The notes beneath the pieces are model-generated. The model did no database searches, was not told where the DNA came from, and saw nothing but the letters and a program-made list of their open reading frames with translations. Source: Colletotrichum lupini (taxonomy: Eukaryota; Ascomycota; Sordariomycetes; Glomerellales; Glomerellaceae). Taken from it: 64,000 bases of DNA. The translations under genes and the position numbers were made by a program. The DNA lies in NCBI RefSeq assembly GCF_023278565.1, contig NC_064673.1, forward strand, positions 3,100,001 to 3,164,000. The letters are read 5' to 3'. This document shows positions 33,588 to 45,815 of the stretch, one piece after another (the stretch's first letter is position 1; each line of letters begins with the position of its first letter).

Positions 33588-35664
33588 ATGAAGTCCCCCG
33601 GAATCATTCCTGCTGGAGTGACTGCTCTCAACGGATACTATGTTCCTACCAATCCTTCGATTCCCGGAACCTCAGAGATCAAACAATTCGACTTCACGGT
33701 TGACGGTCATCCCAAGTTGATTAGAGTCTTGCATCGACAAGACCGGTCCGTTGAGCCGCCCCGCTTCCGGCTCCGAGTCGTGGAGCACCCCAACTGGGCG
33801 ACACGGTCCGTGCGCAAAAGAAAGGTCGACTGGAACGCCGCGGTGGACGCAGGTCCAGCACCGTTCACCCACCCCACCGCGACTCTGCCGGACATCTACA
33901 AGGCAGTTTTGGAGACCCTCGGACGCGAAATCTCGGAGGCTACGCTAGAACAGATCAACAACCTCCACAAAGACGACACCACTCTCGACCTGCCCCTCGA
34001 GGGAGACAAGGTCTGGTTCGATGACTACAGCTGGATTCAGCTTCCCGTTAAGCGTTCTTCGTACCTAGCCATCGACCCAGACGACGACGGTGACTCTGAC
34101 GACACCGGCACCGTAGGCGACAACGACCGGTACCTCGACTGCGATTTCGATTGCGGCGACGCTTTCGCGGACGAGAACGAGAAGACATTGCAGGGCGATT
34201 CTGACACGGCTGGCAAAGATTGTGACGGCGATTATACAATGGCTCCCTCCGGCCCCAAGGCGCAGAGCGTTGCGCAGAGTGCTGCTGCCACGAACAACTC
34301 AGCACCGGCCGCCGAACCCGCGGCTGCTAAGGGTCCGCACCCTGGACATATGCAGGTGTCTTGCCAGTTCACGAGCGAGCAGAGATTGAGACGCATGCTG
34401 CGAGACAACAAGAGCGATCCAGCTAGGGAGGATAGCTACCGTCTTCAGGGAGTGCAGCTCATCGATAACGTCCGCACCATGCTGCGCGTGTATGTTGGAC
34501 CCTCGTTCTGGTTACGATGGCAGGAGCTTGATGAAGTGGCGATGCTGACTTTCTACTCGCAGCCCTATCAAGACGTTTGACACTGCTTGTGTCTACTTCC
34601 ACTGGTTCAGACTCTCGTTCCGCGACGCCGAGTACAACTACTCAGATGCTGCCATGGCTTGTCTCTTCCTGGCCTGCAAGGTTGAGGACACCATCAAGAA
34701 GTCCAAGGAGATCCTGTGTGCTGCGTACAACATTAAGAATCCCGAGCACCCCACGACCCAGGACGATAAGGTGTGTAATGGCCAGTAGTCTACTATTTTG
34801 CTGTGACTAACCCAATCGCAGATGTTCGAACAGCCCTCCAAGATCATCATCGGCCTGGAGCGCCTGGTCCTTGAGACCGTCGGCTTCGACTTCCGCTGCC
34901 GCTACCCTCAGTCCGCTTTGCTGAAGGCAACCAAGAAGATCCTGGGTCCCCAGTCCAAGACCGTCTTCGCTACCGCCATGGAGATGAGTGTCGACCTGTA
35001 CAAGACCTTTGCCCCAGTCAAACAGACAACCTACGCCCTGGCCCTAGGTCTTCTAGAGCTCAGCGCCCGCCTCCTCGGCCAGGGCGTCGACAAGGTAGAG
35101 AAGATCAACTACGCAGACTTCCACACGACGCGCCAAAACGTCGTCGAGACGGTCCTCGACCTCCTCGACCTCTACACCCAACATGGCAAGTCCACGAAGC
35201 TCGGCGTCCAGTTCGACCTCAATAAGTTCATCGAGGTCAAGATCGTCATCAACAGCGAAGTCGACAACACTCCAGGCCTCGTGCGCTACGCCCACTGGTG
35301 CACCAATTGCGACGGCGGCGAGGACGAGAACCTCTCCAACGGCGTCTCCGTCCTCAAGAATATTTCCTTCTTTGGTAGCAACTCTGCTAAGCGCAACGGA
35401 CGCAACCAGGACGGCACCATGCGCTTCGTGTTCGACCCGGACCGCGCCCGCCAGGAGCGCAAGGAGGTCGAGGCTTACTACCGTGACGAGTATGAAGAGT
35501 ACGAGGTCGAGGTCGAGGTTCCCATTGAGCCTGAGCAGCGCGGCGGCGGCAACAGCAATAACAACCATAACCACCGCGATAAGCGTCATGAGGGCGGCGG
35601 CGGCGGTGGTTGGGGCGGTCGTCGTAACCACCATGGTCGTGCCAAGGGCCGCGGTTACTACTGA
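33588..35664 (+). CDS. CTD-kinase cyclin (Ctk2-like) with an N-terminal extension of 217 residues
   Basis: Three exons: 33588-34489, 34563-34770 and 34822-35664, in phase, 650 aa. The cyclin part begins around Met218 (34239). Its first cyclin box spans exons 1-3, with FTSEQRLRRMLRDNK, PIKTFDTACVYFHWFR and MACLFLACKVEDT, then KIIIGLERLVLETVGFDF. The second box follows in exon 3, and the C terminus is acidic, then Asn/His/Gly-rich with RGG-like elements. This matches the Ctk2 cyclin subunit of the CTDK-I complex (with Ctk1 and Ctk3), which phosphorylates Ser2 of the RNA polymerase II CTD; a cyclin K/C-type assignment is an alternative. Oddity: residues 1-217 are coding-like and in frame but unlike any Ctk2 N terminus I know. 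Translation may really start at Met218 with the upstream ORF belonging to a different transcript. Confidence 0.75.
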
Positions 35665-36685
35665 GCTTGCTTGCTAGCTACCTCTATCATCACCTTCATC
35701 TTTGAACTCGCTCTTCACCGCGCGGCGGTCACTACTTCTGTCGACGGTTACATAGCACCCGCCAACGAACGAGGCTTTGCACATCAAGTGTATATGGGAT
35801 GGAAGGGGAATTTTGTCCGATTATCTGGCGTTGACGGTACCAAAAGATACCCCATGGGAAAAGAATTTGGAATGCTTTTTTTTTTGTTTCCGGGAAGGAA
35901 AAAAATACGACTTTGGCGGTTTGAGTCCGCCCGCACGTCACATTGTCAGAACTACAATTCATATCACGAAGCTTGCATAAGCAGATAGGAATTGAAACAC
36001 AAGGTTGTAAAATGTTGCGTCACTAGGTCTGTGAATGATGGCCTATTAACGGCCCGGCGATGAACCGCAATCAGCCCGGTCGAGGTGTGTTTCGGATAGG
36101 TCGCTACAGGTTACCGGCCAGGGAAAGGGAAGAACCACTAGGACTCGGGCAACCTGAGAATGAGGACTTGCATGCCAGGGTGGCTTGCGGTTAATGTCGG
36201 GCAACTCATGCAATGTTGTACACCTTGGCCAGAACGCCGGCCGAGATGGGCCCTCGAACGTTCATAGGTTGAGAATGAGGCATGCTGGCTCGGAAAGCCC
36301 ATCCGCGCCCATGGTGCCCTGTCATGTTATGCACTTTTGCGGCGTAGTCTCTTTTTCGAGGTGTGGCCTCAAGCAGCCTCACCTTCGGCCGGGTGTCATG
36401 AGGCCTTCGTAGATGCAGAGAGATGTCATTGGAGTTCCCCGCAAATTTTCTGCATTCAAATACATCCCTTACCCCTCAGATAGTGAGATGTCTGTTAAAA
36501 AACAACGCGAGATCGGGCTTTCACTATCTTTCTATATTTCCGCCTACGCATTCTGTGACACATATTAGCTGATATAAAACCCTACACTGAAATATAGCCA
36601 CCTTTAGGTCTTGTAAGTCCCATGTGCATCACTCCAAATAGGAATCTCATCTCATTGATGTCTCAATATCTGACTCATATCAACT
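35665..36685. other. Intergenic region
   Basis: About 1 kb, AT-richer toward the right. A poly-T run (35876-35884) follows the cyclin gene. No gene supported. Confidence 0.5.
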
Positions 36686-37932
36686 ATGGCTTTAGAACCG
36701 GAGATGAAGAAGCTGTTTGCTCACCAACCGTGCTTACTGCGCATGATCTGTACGCTGCCTATCATCACTTCCCAGTCAGCATTTACACCCTGAAGCTGAC
36801 CCTCAAAATGTTGCCACAGGCCCTTAGTTTCAGCCTCAGGCCGGTCATCAAATGACGGGAGCCTTGCGCTGTTCCACGACACGATCTACCAAGCTTTGGA
36901 GTCACATAGCTTCCCAAACCACGCCAGACCGAATTCGCCTCCCAATTCCTACCAGCGAGATGTAGACCGCGGCAGTCACTACCCTGCTCTCTTCTGTGAC
37001 TTGCCTCGTTCTGTCAACAGCGATAATCCGGGCAATGGGTCTTACAATGGACGCACGGGGCCGATTGCCACCACTCCTGAACATCGCAGCATCGACAGAT
37101 CAGAGGACCATTCTCTAGAACTAATACTGGCGAGCTTCCCATACTCGTTCGACGAATCTTCCATGGTAGCCAGTCAATCAGGGTCTCAGAATTCCGTTAG
37201 CATTGGGTGTAATGCTCTGCAAGATCCCCAGAGGTTCTTTGCGACTTTACCGGTCATGGGTAATGCTGCACCGTCTGCACAATGTTCAACTATAACTCCC
37301 TCGAATATGGACAACGGGATTGGCTTCTCCGGCCCAAGATTCCCAGAACGGCAACCCAGTAAGGCTGCTCAAGCATTCCAAGCTTCTGACTTCTTGACTA
37401 ATGAAGCAGCCGGTGATTTGATCGTCGTACCTGGCCACCCCATGAGCACCAAGAACGCCCAAGTGGCTGCCTTAAGAGACGACAACAACCGCAACAAGGG
37501 GCGAATCGATAACTCTAACCGGGCTTCTTACAGCCAATTTCCTCTAGGTGGCAGTATTAGGCGACGAAGAGACGACTGTGGCTTAGACAGGTCATCGACA
37601 CCAGGCGATTGTCCCTTCTGTGAAAACTTCAGCGGAGATGCAAAGCGACTCAGGTTCGTATGCTCACAGCTCTGTCAATCTTTGTATATTAATTTATTCG
37701 GTACAGGGAGCATATACGATGTCATATCAAGGAGCATGCTTGTGAAGTACCACGGTGTTCTCAACGCTTCAGCACTGCGAGAGATCTCCTCAGGCACGAC
37801 AGATCTGCACATCAGAAGGCGAAACTAATTTGCCATATTTGCAAAGCTAGTATTCGAGGCGGGCGTCTGGATAACTTGAAGAGGCACATGAGGCAGAGGC
37901 ACCCCTTGGTACAGGCAGATGTGGATAGCTAG
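36686..37932 (+). CDS. C2H2 zinc-finger protein (three finger-like units), spliced
   Basis: Proposed exons 36686-36774, 36820-37653 and 37707-37932, in phase, 382 aa. The second intron (53 bp, GTTCGT...ACAG) is firm: splicing converts an apparent dead-end frame into finger sequence. Three units follow one another: CPFC...H-x3-H across the junction, CEVPRCSQRF...H-x4-H, and CHIC...LKRHMRQRH near the C terminus. The N-terminal ~230 residues are Ser/Asn/Pro-rich and disordered, then a basic RRRRDD patch precedes the fingers. The first intron (45 bp, GTCAGC donor, CTGAC branch) and the start ATG are the weak part; the frame is open from 36800 with no ATG until deep inside, so some upstream exon is required. 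Probably a nuclear DNA-binding regulator; no specific orthologue recognised. Confidence 0.65.
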
Positions 37933-38267
37933 TTCGACAGACCTTCACATTGATTACGAGCATTATTGCACTTTTCGTTTAGACTACGGAATGTATGTTT
38001 GCGTTACATCACGTATCAAATTTGGTTTGATAGTTTAAGCACACGATATGTACTGAATGCATATATGATCTCTTGTTGTACTTGCATGGACAGATTCACG
38101 GCTGTAGTCCCGAAGCCTTAATCATTGCCGATGGAACAACTCTTTCGCGACCACATTACTCGACCACAGTCGAGCGAGGAGAAATTCTCCGATTTTTATA
38201 CGGATACAAAGTCATGTTCAAATTACTTGAGAAACAGGCCCGGCGATATGAAGTATGTACAACTGTA

Positions 38268-40094
38268 TCAGTAAAGGCTGCGCAGGTTAGATAGCCCAGC
38301 AGCCTCAAGGTTCTCCTTGATCGTTCCGTTCAGCTGAACGTTGAACGGACCAAGCTCCAAGGGGCAGTAGTGTTCCTTGCCACACATGGTGTCTTGGAAG
38401 TAAGATCGAATGGCTGCAAACGCACAGATGTTGTTCGCGGCTACCGTGGTGTGCTATGGAATTGTTAGCGCATTGCATGATTTGCATCTGTCAAAGAGAT
38501 GTTGATATTGAACTTACACCCATGCCATCAGTGACGAGCCTCCGAGCGTTGGCATACTTGGGCGCATTTGAGACGGCGCTGAAAGCTTTCATCAGCAAGG
38601 GTTGTCACGGTAGGTAAGCTCAACTTACTTCTCAATTGGCGTCGTAGGATCGTAAGTATTGCTGACGAAGAGCATCGGGTACGAGGTATTACCTCCATAT
38701 GGACCCTTGAAGACGTCGTTGGATCTGATGGGCCAATCGAGACATGCGAGCATCGTCCTAGACCAGACTTCTCCCACGATGCTGGTGTCCTTCAAGCCGT
38801 CCAGTAAGGGCTTGATATCCGCGAGTGACTTCCCGTACCAGATGTTGCTCTGATCAGAGCATAAGATGCCCAGAGTCTGCTCGGGGTTCACGTATCCTCC
38901 CATATTAGGATCTCCGTAGATCGCATTCGTCTGATCTGTCCACGCAGCAATGGAGTTGGACGATATTGCCTTCTCCAAAGCAACGAAGACGTCGGAAATT
39001 CTGCTGAACTCGGCCAGCGGTTGCACCACCGCACTAAGAACACTGACTTTGAAGGTCACAAGTGCCAGGCCAATGTCAGTTGCGTTTGCCCAGCCCTCTG
39101 CCTCAGCCTTTTGAGCGTCAAGCTGCTTAAATGAAGCATTCCATCGGCTGAATATGTCCTTTGGAGTGTTTCCCGTATATAAAGAGCAGACATCTGGGCC
39201 TGCGGCGTGACAGTACACGAAGAAAGCTCCCAAAACGCCGTCGACGTGGTTGATAGAGCTCGAGGTGAAGTTCGTCTGGTAGCTAACTGGGTCAACCAGT
39301 CCATCGATGGCAACATGGCCAACCCTATCAGGGAACATTGACGCAAACGTCTGTCCGAGCATGGTCCCGTAGCTCACACCGTAGTAGTTCAGCTTAGTCG
39401 AGTCAAGCACCGTACGATTACCGTCAGGAGAAGCAGAAAAAGCCTCAACAATGCTGAGCATATCGCGAGCGGTAACAGCAGTCGTCATATGCGGGCCAGC
39501 TTCGGTATCAGCACCAGTCTGAGCTTGACACTTTTCTCCGAGCTCCTTGCCAAAGTCAATGAACTGTTGGTAGTATCCATCGATCACCCGAGGGGCATCC
39601 CGTTCGGAAAGTGTACCGTTCTTGCCAATCGAGATGCCTGCTGAGCAATTGGGCCGCGGTTCGCTGATCCCGACACCGCGGGGATCAAAGCCGATGATGT
39701 CAAAGTTGAATCCAGCTGCGGCTTGAACCGTAGTGCCATTGTAGCGCGCCAGCTCGATGCCGGATGCGCCTGGTCCGCCTGGGTTGATGAGGATGGCGCC
39801 TCGGTAGGGGCCGTCTGGGGAGTCGGTGGCGGCCGGGATCTTGAGTAAGGGGACGGAAGCTCTGCCAATGCTTGGATTCTTGTAATCGAGAGGTACCTGG
39901 GTAATTCTGTTAGTTGGAAATAGAGGGGAGTTGGAGATATGACTTACATCGAGCTTGGCGCAGAAGAATTGGCCTTCACATGGGCACCAGACGAGGTCTC
40001 GGGAGGGAGTGATCGAATCAAATGTGCAGTCTTGAGCTTCAACAGCTCGGAATCCCACGAGGGCAAAGGCGGCCGCCAGTTTCCAAGATGTCAT
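38268..40094 (-). CDS. Secreted alpha/beta hydrolase with TAP-like C-terminal domain (peptidase S33-type)
   Basis: Four exons: 40094-39948, 39896-38629, 38578-38518 and 38453-38268, all in phase, 553 aa. Residues 1-20 are a signal peptide (...AFALVGFRAVEAQD). Landmarks are the NPGGPGASG oxyanion loop (~88), the nucleophile elbow GVSYGT (Ser224), the acid in NTYDPTTP (Asp465) and the His in GMGHTT (His493). The last is split across the exon 3/4 junction. A TAP-like C-terminal domain closes the protein. The family includes Streptomyces tripeptidyl aminopeptidases and fungal secreted proteases; release of N-terminal tripeptides or proline-type cleavage is possible but the substrate is not shown by sequence. 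Numerous NxT/S sites fit a glycosylated extracellular enzyme. The region upstream of 40094 includes a short leader with a TATATATA stretch near 40232-40242. Confidence 0.9.
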
Positions 40095-41894
40095 TGCAAC
40101 TAAAGGAGGAGATGAACGAATGTGGTGGTTTGGTGTAAAGAATGAAAAGAGCAGAAAGGCGAAATTCTCAGTCGCTTCTCGGTTGGTCTAGATACTGCTT
40201 TGATACACCAGCATCGGACGGGGCTTTGATTGATATATATACAAATTGCCAGGAAAGTTGAACCACTGCTAGACGACTTTCGAGAGGGAGTATGGGTGTT
40301 GCACTAGTGAGTGAGAAGGCAAACACCCCTTCCGAGACAAAACCTGTCCCCATTGGAACTTCTTGAGCTTGGCTCCGTCACCACCGCTCTCGTCATCTTA
40401 CATCTGGCATCATAAAGTCCGAAGCCAAGTTGATCATTGCTGCCACTTACACTACTTAGAGCGTGAGGGGTTTCTGAGCAGCATCCGGGGCTGCATAGGA
40501 AAGGAGATTAGAAGTAGGCTGTGCTCGACCTGCGGGTCACTCGCAGGGTCTAAGAATAACCTGCAGCTGAACTCTACAAGAATGCGATGTTTCAAACACG
40601 CCCATACAATAATTAAGCTTGTCTTGATGTTTCCCGATGGAGAATCTCGACGTAGGTAGTCAATCTTAGGCAGCAGCCATTCCTCCCCCATACTCCGAAC
40701 GGGCGAGCTTACCGGAGAAGATCACTCTAATCAAGAACACGTTGATGTTGTAGAGGAGTATTCTCTACCATAGCCACGATTGGGTCTCATGGATTTCGGA
40801 TACGAGATGTCTCTAGCAGTTTCATTTCCTCTTGCGACGATGTCAACCACTTTGATGATAGAAATCCCTTGCTTACGCTCTGTGATTGGTGGCGAGCGAC
40901 CACCACGCCCATATCACTAGTCTGAGAATCGTCGCTTGCACCGAAAAATTCACATAGACCGTGACAGCTAATTCGTACGATATCCAGAACTAAGACTACT
41001 TCCAGGATGTCAAGCTGGTGAAGGTGTAGTCGAGACAAGCAGGCGAGGCCACACGTGGGGATATTCCCATCAGGGAGACTATCCCGCTTCGCGTTAGTGT
41101 TATACGAGCAAGACAGGGATCGAGGGGAGCTTGGCAACAATAGAGTGGCTCCAAGACGATAGAGACCTACTAAAGTGGGTGATGAGTCCCGAATGCCTAA
41201 AAAAGTGGATTTGGCTTCCATTTCTGTCTATACGAAAGCTCCGACAAAATTTTGCAAAACACCCGATGGACGATTTCGTACATTACCTCACATATTCGGT
41301 TTATAGACAAGGTAAGTTCTTGCCATTAATTGTTCACTGATATGCCATACCAGGTAGGTCACTGTCGAGACAAATGGAGCAGAAGAAGTCAAGGCTGATG
41401 GTGAACAGGGTGACGAGTGAATGAAGATCTCTCTCCATCTCTCTCTCTTTCTGTCTCTGTCTCTGTTGGGACTCTGAATATCTCGGTCATTCGTCTTTGA
41501 CCTTAGGTGTGATCAAGTGAGTGCAACAAACATTCGAATGGCTACCCTACATATCAATAAGTACGCAAGCTGAAGTAACCCTTACTTCCGGCTCATAGCC
41601 TTATTGGCGCCTTGCATCAATGTCTCATCGAACGATACCAGAATGAGGCGCAACCAAGGCTCTCTCTCACGGAATGATCGTGTTAGTCTAGCCACCGGTG
41701 CCAGTGCATGACCACTGGCTTCAGGGGGTAAGGGGTCATTCAGTCCTACCATCACCTCTGTGAGGCCTACTACTTCGACTCTTTTCCGGGTCTCATCAGC
41801 GGTGAGCTTTAAGCGGACATCACCCCCTCCTGCCTAGTTGTGTACAAGGACCAGACTGCCAGGCTTGTGCCCATTCTGCTCCTTCTATTGTTAA
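40095..41894. other. Intergenic region left of the PKS relic
   Basis: About 1.8 kb. TC-rich microsatellite sequence at 41431-41463. A 144-codon minus ORF (40787-41221) has no recognisable motif. Stops in all frames elsewhere. Confidence 0.5.
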
Positions 41895-42175
41895 TTGCTG
41901 CTGTTTGCGTTGGAGATACTCGGTAGGCCTTCCAGGCAAACAAAAACCAGAACGAGTTGGAGGCAAATCCTATCCAAGGTGGCCAAGCAGACCGGTGTTC
42001 ATCGCAGCGAGCTGAACGACTCGACTAGGTTTGTGGACCTCGGAGTGGACTCCCCGATGGGCATTGCCATCAGCAATGTCCTGCATAGGTAACTGGCCAT
42101 GTCCATCCAGGGCGCCCGTTCTTTCAGAACAAACCTACCGTCGCCCTTGTGCACAGAGTCCTGGCGGTGGCCGTC
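41895..42175 (+). pseudogene. Remnant of a polyketide synthase acyl-carrier-protein domain, frameshifted
   Basis: Codons 41940-42092 give an ACP-like stretch: ILSKVAKQTG, then LNDSTRFVDLGVDSPMGIAIS. DLGVDS is the phosphopantetheine attachment motif, with the usual Leu after the Ser replaced by Pro. The frame stops at 42092, and the following ACP helix (FFQNKPTVALV, about 42118-42150) continues in another frame, so at least one frameshift separates the halves. No PKS body surrounds it. It reads on the plus strand, opposite to the KS remnant at 45 kb. Short, so false homology cannot be excluded, but the two halves match in order. Confidence 0.6.
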
Positions 42176-42795
42176 GCTGAGCCCGACGAAAGAAAACGTC
42201 TTTCTCTCGGACCTTTCAAGCAGAACGCATTCTGCTTTTCTCCGGACGGCGACTACCTTTCCCTCTCGGAGACGGCGCCAGCTCAACCCCAATGAAGCCT
42301 ATGAAGAGAAAGAGCGGCGGTGTAGTAGTATTAATAGTGGCAGATGCTCGCACTAGACAGACGAAGCCCATCAGCGTTTCCATACGATCTATAAGTCCAC
42401 CCCTTGGCACGGTTGGGACGCAGACAGAAAGCGAGGGACAGGATATAGAGTTGATGAAGGCATATGTTTTTGTATGCATGTTTTTTTTCTTTCTATTTTT
42501 GTTCTTAATAGTATCTACCATTTTGCTAATTCCGGTTCGCGTCAGGTAGAAGCATAGTTCAAAGCAAACAGGAGATAGCGTGCAACAGACTCAAAAGCAC
42601 AACCATTGTCAAGTACCCAGGTAGCGTACGCCCACTACGCGATAGACCACGAAGAAACCTCACTCCATCATATGGATATCAAATACATTGTGGCAATGGA
42701 AGACGAGTCCCTACTCCAGTCTTGATGCCACATGTGTGAAAGGGAGACACTTTTCCCTCGCGGGCGTTGTCCACCCTACGGACCTGACCATACTC
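42176..42795. other. Intergenic region between ACP remnant and RTA1 gene
   Basis: About 0.6 kb; T-rich run near 42481-42495. Short ORFs only. Confidence 0.5.
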
Positions 42796-43874
42796 CTATC
42801 CATTTTTCTGTTCAGTCTGCAAAGTAGAGCCAGACTCTCTCTCGGCCGCTCGTCTCTGGCTATGCTGGGCGTCAGGCTGCTTGGTGAAGAAGCTGGTGGC
42901 GCGCCACTCGCCATCGAAAATGTAGCCTGGGTGGAAGACGGTCTGCAGCAGCACAGCCAGGCCGATCATGGCGCCCTCAAACACCATGAAGAGCGTCTCG
43001 GCGTTGTCACCAGCAGCGTTGAAGCCGTTGCGCAGCTCCTCGACGCGGAAAGCAGAGCGGGCAAGGATCAGTAGGGCGGCCGCAAAGGATCCTGAAAGAG
43101 TATCAGCACAAACGGGGAACGAGCTAAGAATGAATCCACACAAACTCACCCATGAGGAAGTAAGGGAACACTCTATGCTGCCGGACATGAGCATACCGCG
43201 TAGTCCATGTGCTCCGGTTCCGTAGCACCCGGATTCCCATATCCAGCGAGAGCAGGACGAAAAGACCCAGACTGGCACACTGCAGTCCCAGACCGGCCCG
43301 CAGCAAGTCGAGCGCCCGGTCGAGGTCCTGGGGATTGATTCCATCGGCCTGCGTCCATGCCGCACCGCCAGCCTGAAGAATAAGACAGATGATGTCAAGC
43401 GTGACAAAGATGATGGTGTAGGCTCGATGGGGCATGAGCGACACGTGGGGGCCGTAAATGAGTACGATGCGTCCGAAGCAGAGGTAGATGGTGTAGCAGA
43501 GGAAGGCCGGAGCGATGGTTATGGTCACGATGTATCTGTGCAAGAACAATGAGGGAACCATCAGCTTTCCGTGTAGTCGGAAAAGGAGAGGGCGAGAAGG
43601 GGAGGCCATTCACTTACACGATGAATGTCTGGTTGTCGAACGGGTCATCGCGGAGCCTGATACGCTCGACATAGCCAACCACCTCGAGCGCCAATCCGCA
43701 CGGCTGCCCGAACAGGTAGCTCCAGGTCTTATACCGGATCACAAGGGCTATCTGTGCTATCAGGATGGTTCCGAACCAGGCCACCATGAAGGCGTTGCCG
43801 CCCAGGTTTGGCAGGAACCCAATCCTAGACAAGCTGACCGGGCAAGTGTCCAAGGTGCAGTCGCTGGTATCCAT
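42796..43874 (-). CDS. RTA1-like multispan membrane protein
   Basis: Three exons: 43874-43618, 43535-43150 and 43091-42796, in phase, 312 aa. Family signatures are LGGNAFMVAWFG in the first membrane segment, GLALEVVGYVERI in the loop/second segment, TITIAPAFLCYTIYLCFGRI, and FHPGYIF near the C terminus. The hydrophobicity pattern gives seven membrane segments with an extracellular Cys-containing N terminus. RTA1/RTM1/Rsb1 proteins are fungal membrane proteins linked to resistance to lipophilic compounds and to sphingoid-base or lipid translocation. All three exons are undamaged. It sits between two PKS remnants and may have served the lost cluster as a self-protection or export function; that is inference. 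Confidence 0.9.
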
Positions 43875-44809
43875 ATCTAGTCTCTGTGTTTCTCGTGTTG
43901 TCAGGCTGGCTAGAAAGAGTGTTAAGAGAAAGGGTAGAGGAGATGGTAGAGGAAGAGGCCCTCCAGGTCTTTATGGATGAAGATGTGTATATAACATGCA
44001 GACAACTCGCCGGTAATAAAAGGAAATGATGCCCGCCCTTAAATGAGTGTTTGAGCAACCCTTAGTGCTGAGATCCTGATAAGTATCCATTTCTGCCTGT
44101 CCACAGCAGTACACTAAAGACTGTGACCCTTCGCTTTTCGTCGTCCTTGAGAGACGATGGTTTTCAACTATTCATGTAGATGATTGAGCTAGCTAGCAAC
44201 GGGCAAGGAAAAACTAAGCTAGCACCAATGACTAAGCGGCAAATTTCCTCTTTCGGACGGTGCATAGCCCTGCTGGACACGACAAACCTGCATACGCCAG
44301 TACAACAGCGGGAAGAGGACGTCCCCGATGACTCTCATGACCCCGATGCTTATCAAGATGTACGCGCGCACAGCAGATTGTTCGTCACATACCTAAGCGG
44401 TCCGTTGAGTAGCAACCGGAAGTGACCCTCGCCCACGACCGGCCTCTGACGGGAAAGTTAGCTGTATTGAGTACCGCCTCATATCCTGGTCTGGGGAGAC
44501 AAAGATGACTCTGCTGTGTCCTTCAGCCCCAGCACCACTAGCGTGCGACTGGTTGGATGCCGTCGTTATCGTTGACTGACAGCTGAATTACAAGTTGTCG
44601 ATGGAATCGGACAAATAGGCAGTCCGGTAAGCATGATGCATGCGGCAGGTCGTGGCTGTATAAGCTACGTTGACCAGCGAGGTCTGCGGGTGAGCTCGAA
44701 GATGCTCGGCAACCCTGCCGTTTGATGACGAAGGACTTGAGGATTTGTGCCGAGACTGCTGCAATGTGATACTTGCAGCTGTCACCCCTGTTTTCGTATT
44801 GCTGCTGCT
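43875..44809. other. Intergenic region right of the RTA1 gene
   Basis: About 0.9 kb, includes the RTA1 promoter. A short (CTG)n run at 44802-44815. No intact ORF supported. Confidence 0.5.
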
Positions 44810-45815
44810 GCTGCAAGTTGCTGCCTGCCTCCAGCAACAAGCTCAAGTTGCCGCCCTTGAGCACTCCCTTGTCAGCTGAGTAGTTTGAATGAAACAGGGA
44901 AGAGTACTTACCGCAATATCAGAGTTGTTGATCATTATCTTGCGTCCATCATCGACTCTGGCTGCGCGGAAGACATCGCTCTTTTCTGCCACGTAGATAC
45001 CGAAATGGTGGATAGGGGCCAGCCTGAAGGAGCACAATCTGGCCGGGGATCAGGCGGTGTTTGAGTATCATAGTGAACTTAATGAGGGATACCATGGTCG
45101 CGGCCATCCCCTCCGTGGCCGATGTTGGCCTTGACAACGCCCACGTACAATGGGTAGCCAGCAGCAATGCTAAACACACCGGCCGTGTCGCCAGCTTGAC
45201 TGGCAGTGCGGCCCAATATCGACATAGCTAAGCTAGGCGGCTTCAATGCCAGCCTGAGCCAGCAGGTCGCGGTACAGCTCCTGCTGCATGGCGGTGCTGG
45301 GGTGCGTGATGGAGATGACGCCGGCCGAGCAGCTGCAGACCGCACCCCTGATGACAGCTAGCACGGCATCTCAGTCGGTGATGGCATCGGTTAGGGACTT
45401 CAGGACCACAATGCCTAGACCCTCGCCACGGCAATAGCCGTCAGCAGCGTCCTGAAGGTGCCGCAGGGTCCCGAGGGCGACGGGGAGGATTCTCCAGCTC
45501 GGGCCCGCGTAGATGGCCGGGTTAGAGGGCCGAACAGACCAGCAGCACCGCCGACGGGCTGGAGGCGCAGGCCGAGTCGATGCTATACGAGAGCGTGCCC
45601 CGGCTAAAGTGGCGGTTACACCGCCCCGAGACAAAGGCGTGATGAGGTGCCGGCATAAAGTAGTAGACGTCGTCGGCCTCGTTGATGTCAGTATCGCGGT
45701 AGTCGTCGGCCGCCTAGCCAAAAGTGGAGTGTATCCACTCGGCCGGTCCGGCTGCCTGCCGTGCTCCGGGGCGGTACCCGACATTGGCGGTGGGGCCATA
45801 TGAGGAGGTGTTGTG
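44810..45815 (-). pseudogene. Decayed ketosynthase domain of a polyketide synthase
   Basis: Read on the minus strand from 45815, successive frames spell a KS domain: SYGPTANVGYRPG, a TAG inside STFG*AADDYR, then SYSIDSACASS with the active-site Cys (about 45559-45585). After a stop and a frameshift come DAADGYCRGEGLGIVVLKSL, a TGA at 45373-45371, SITHPSTAMQQELYRDLLAQAGIEAA, a TAG near 45235-45233, and then in another frame TASQAGDTAG and VKANIGHG with the second catalytic His (about 45100). MAATMVSLIKF and DGRKIMINNSD follow, and near 44830-44860 the end of the KS linker (KGGNLSLLLEAG). Only about 1 kb of what is normally a 5-8 kb gene remains, with at least three stops and two frameshifts. 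No AT, PT or TE part is recognisable nearby except the ACP remnant at 42 kb. Confidence 0.85.

Noticed and set aside
40787..41221. 144-codon minus-strand ORF
   Set aside because: No motif and no splice-supported extension; likely chance ORF.
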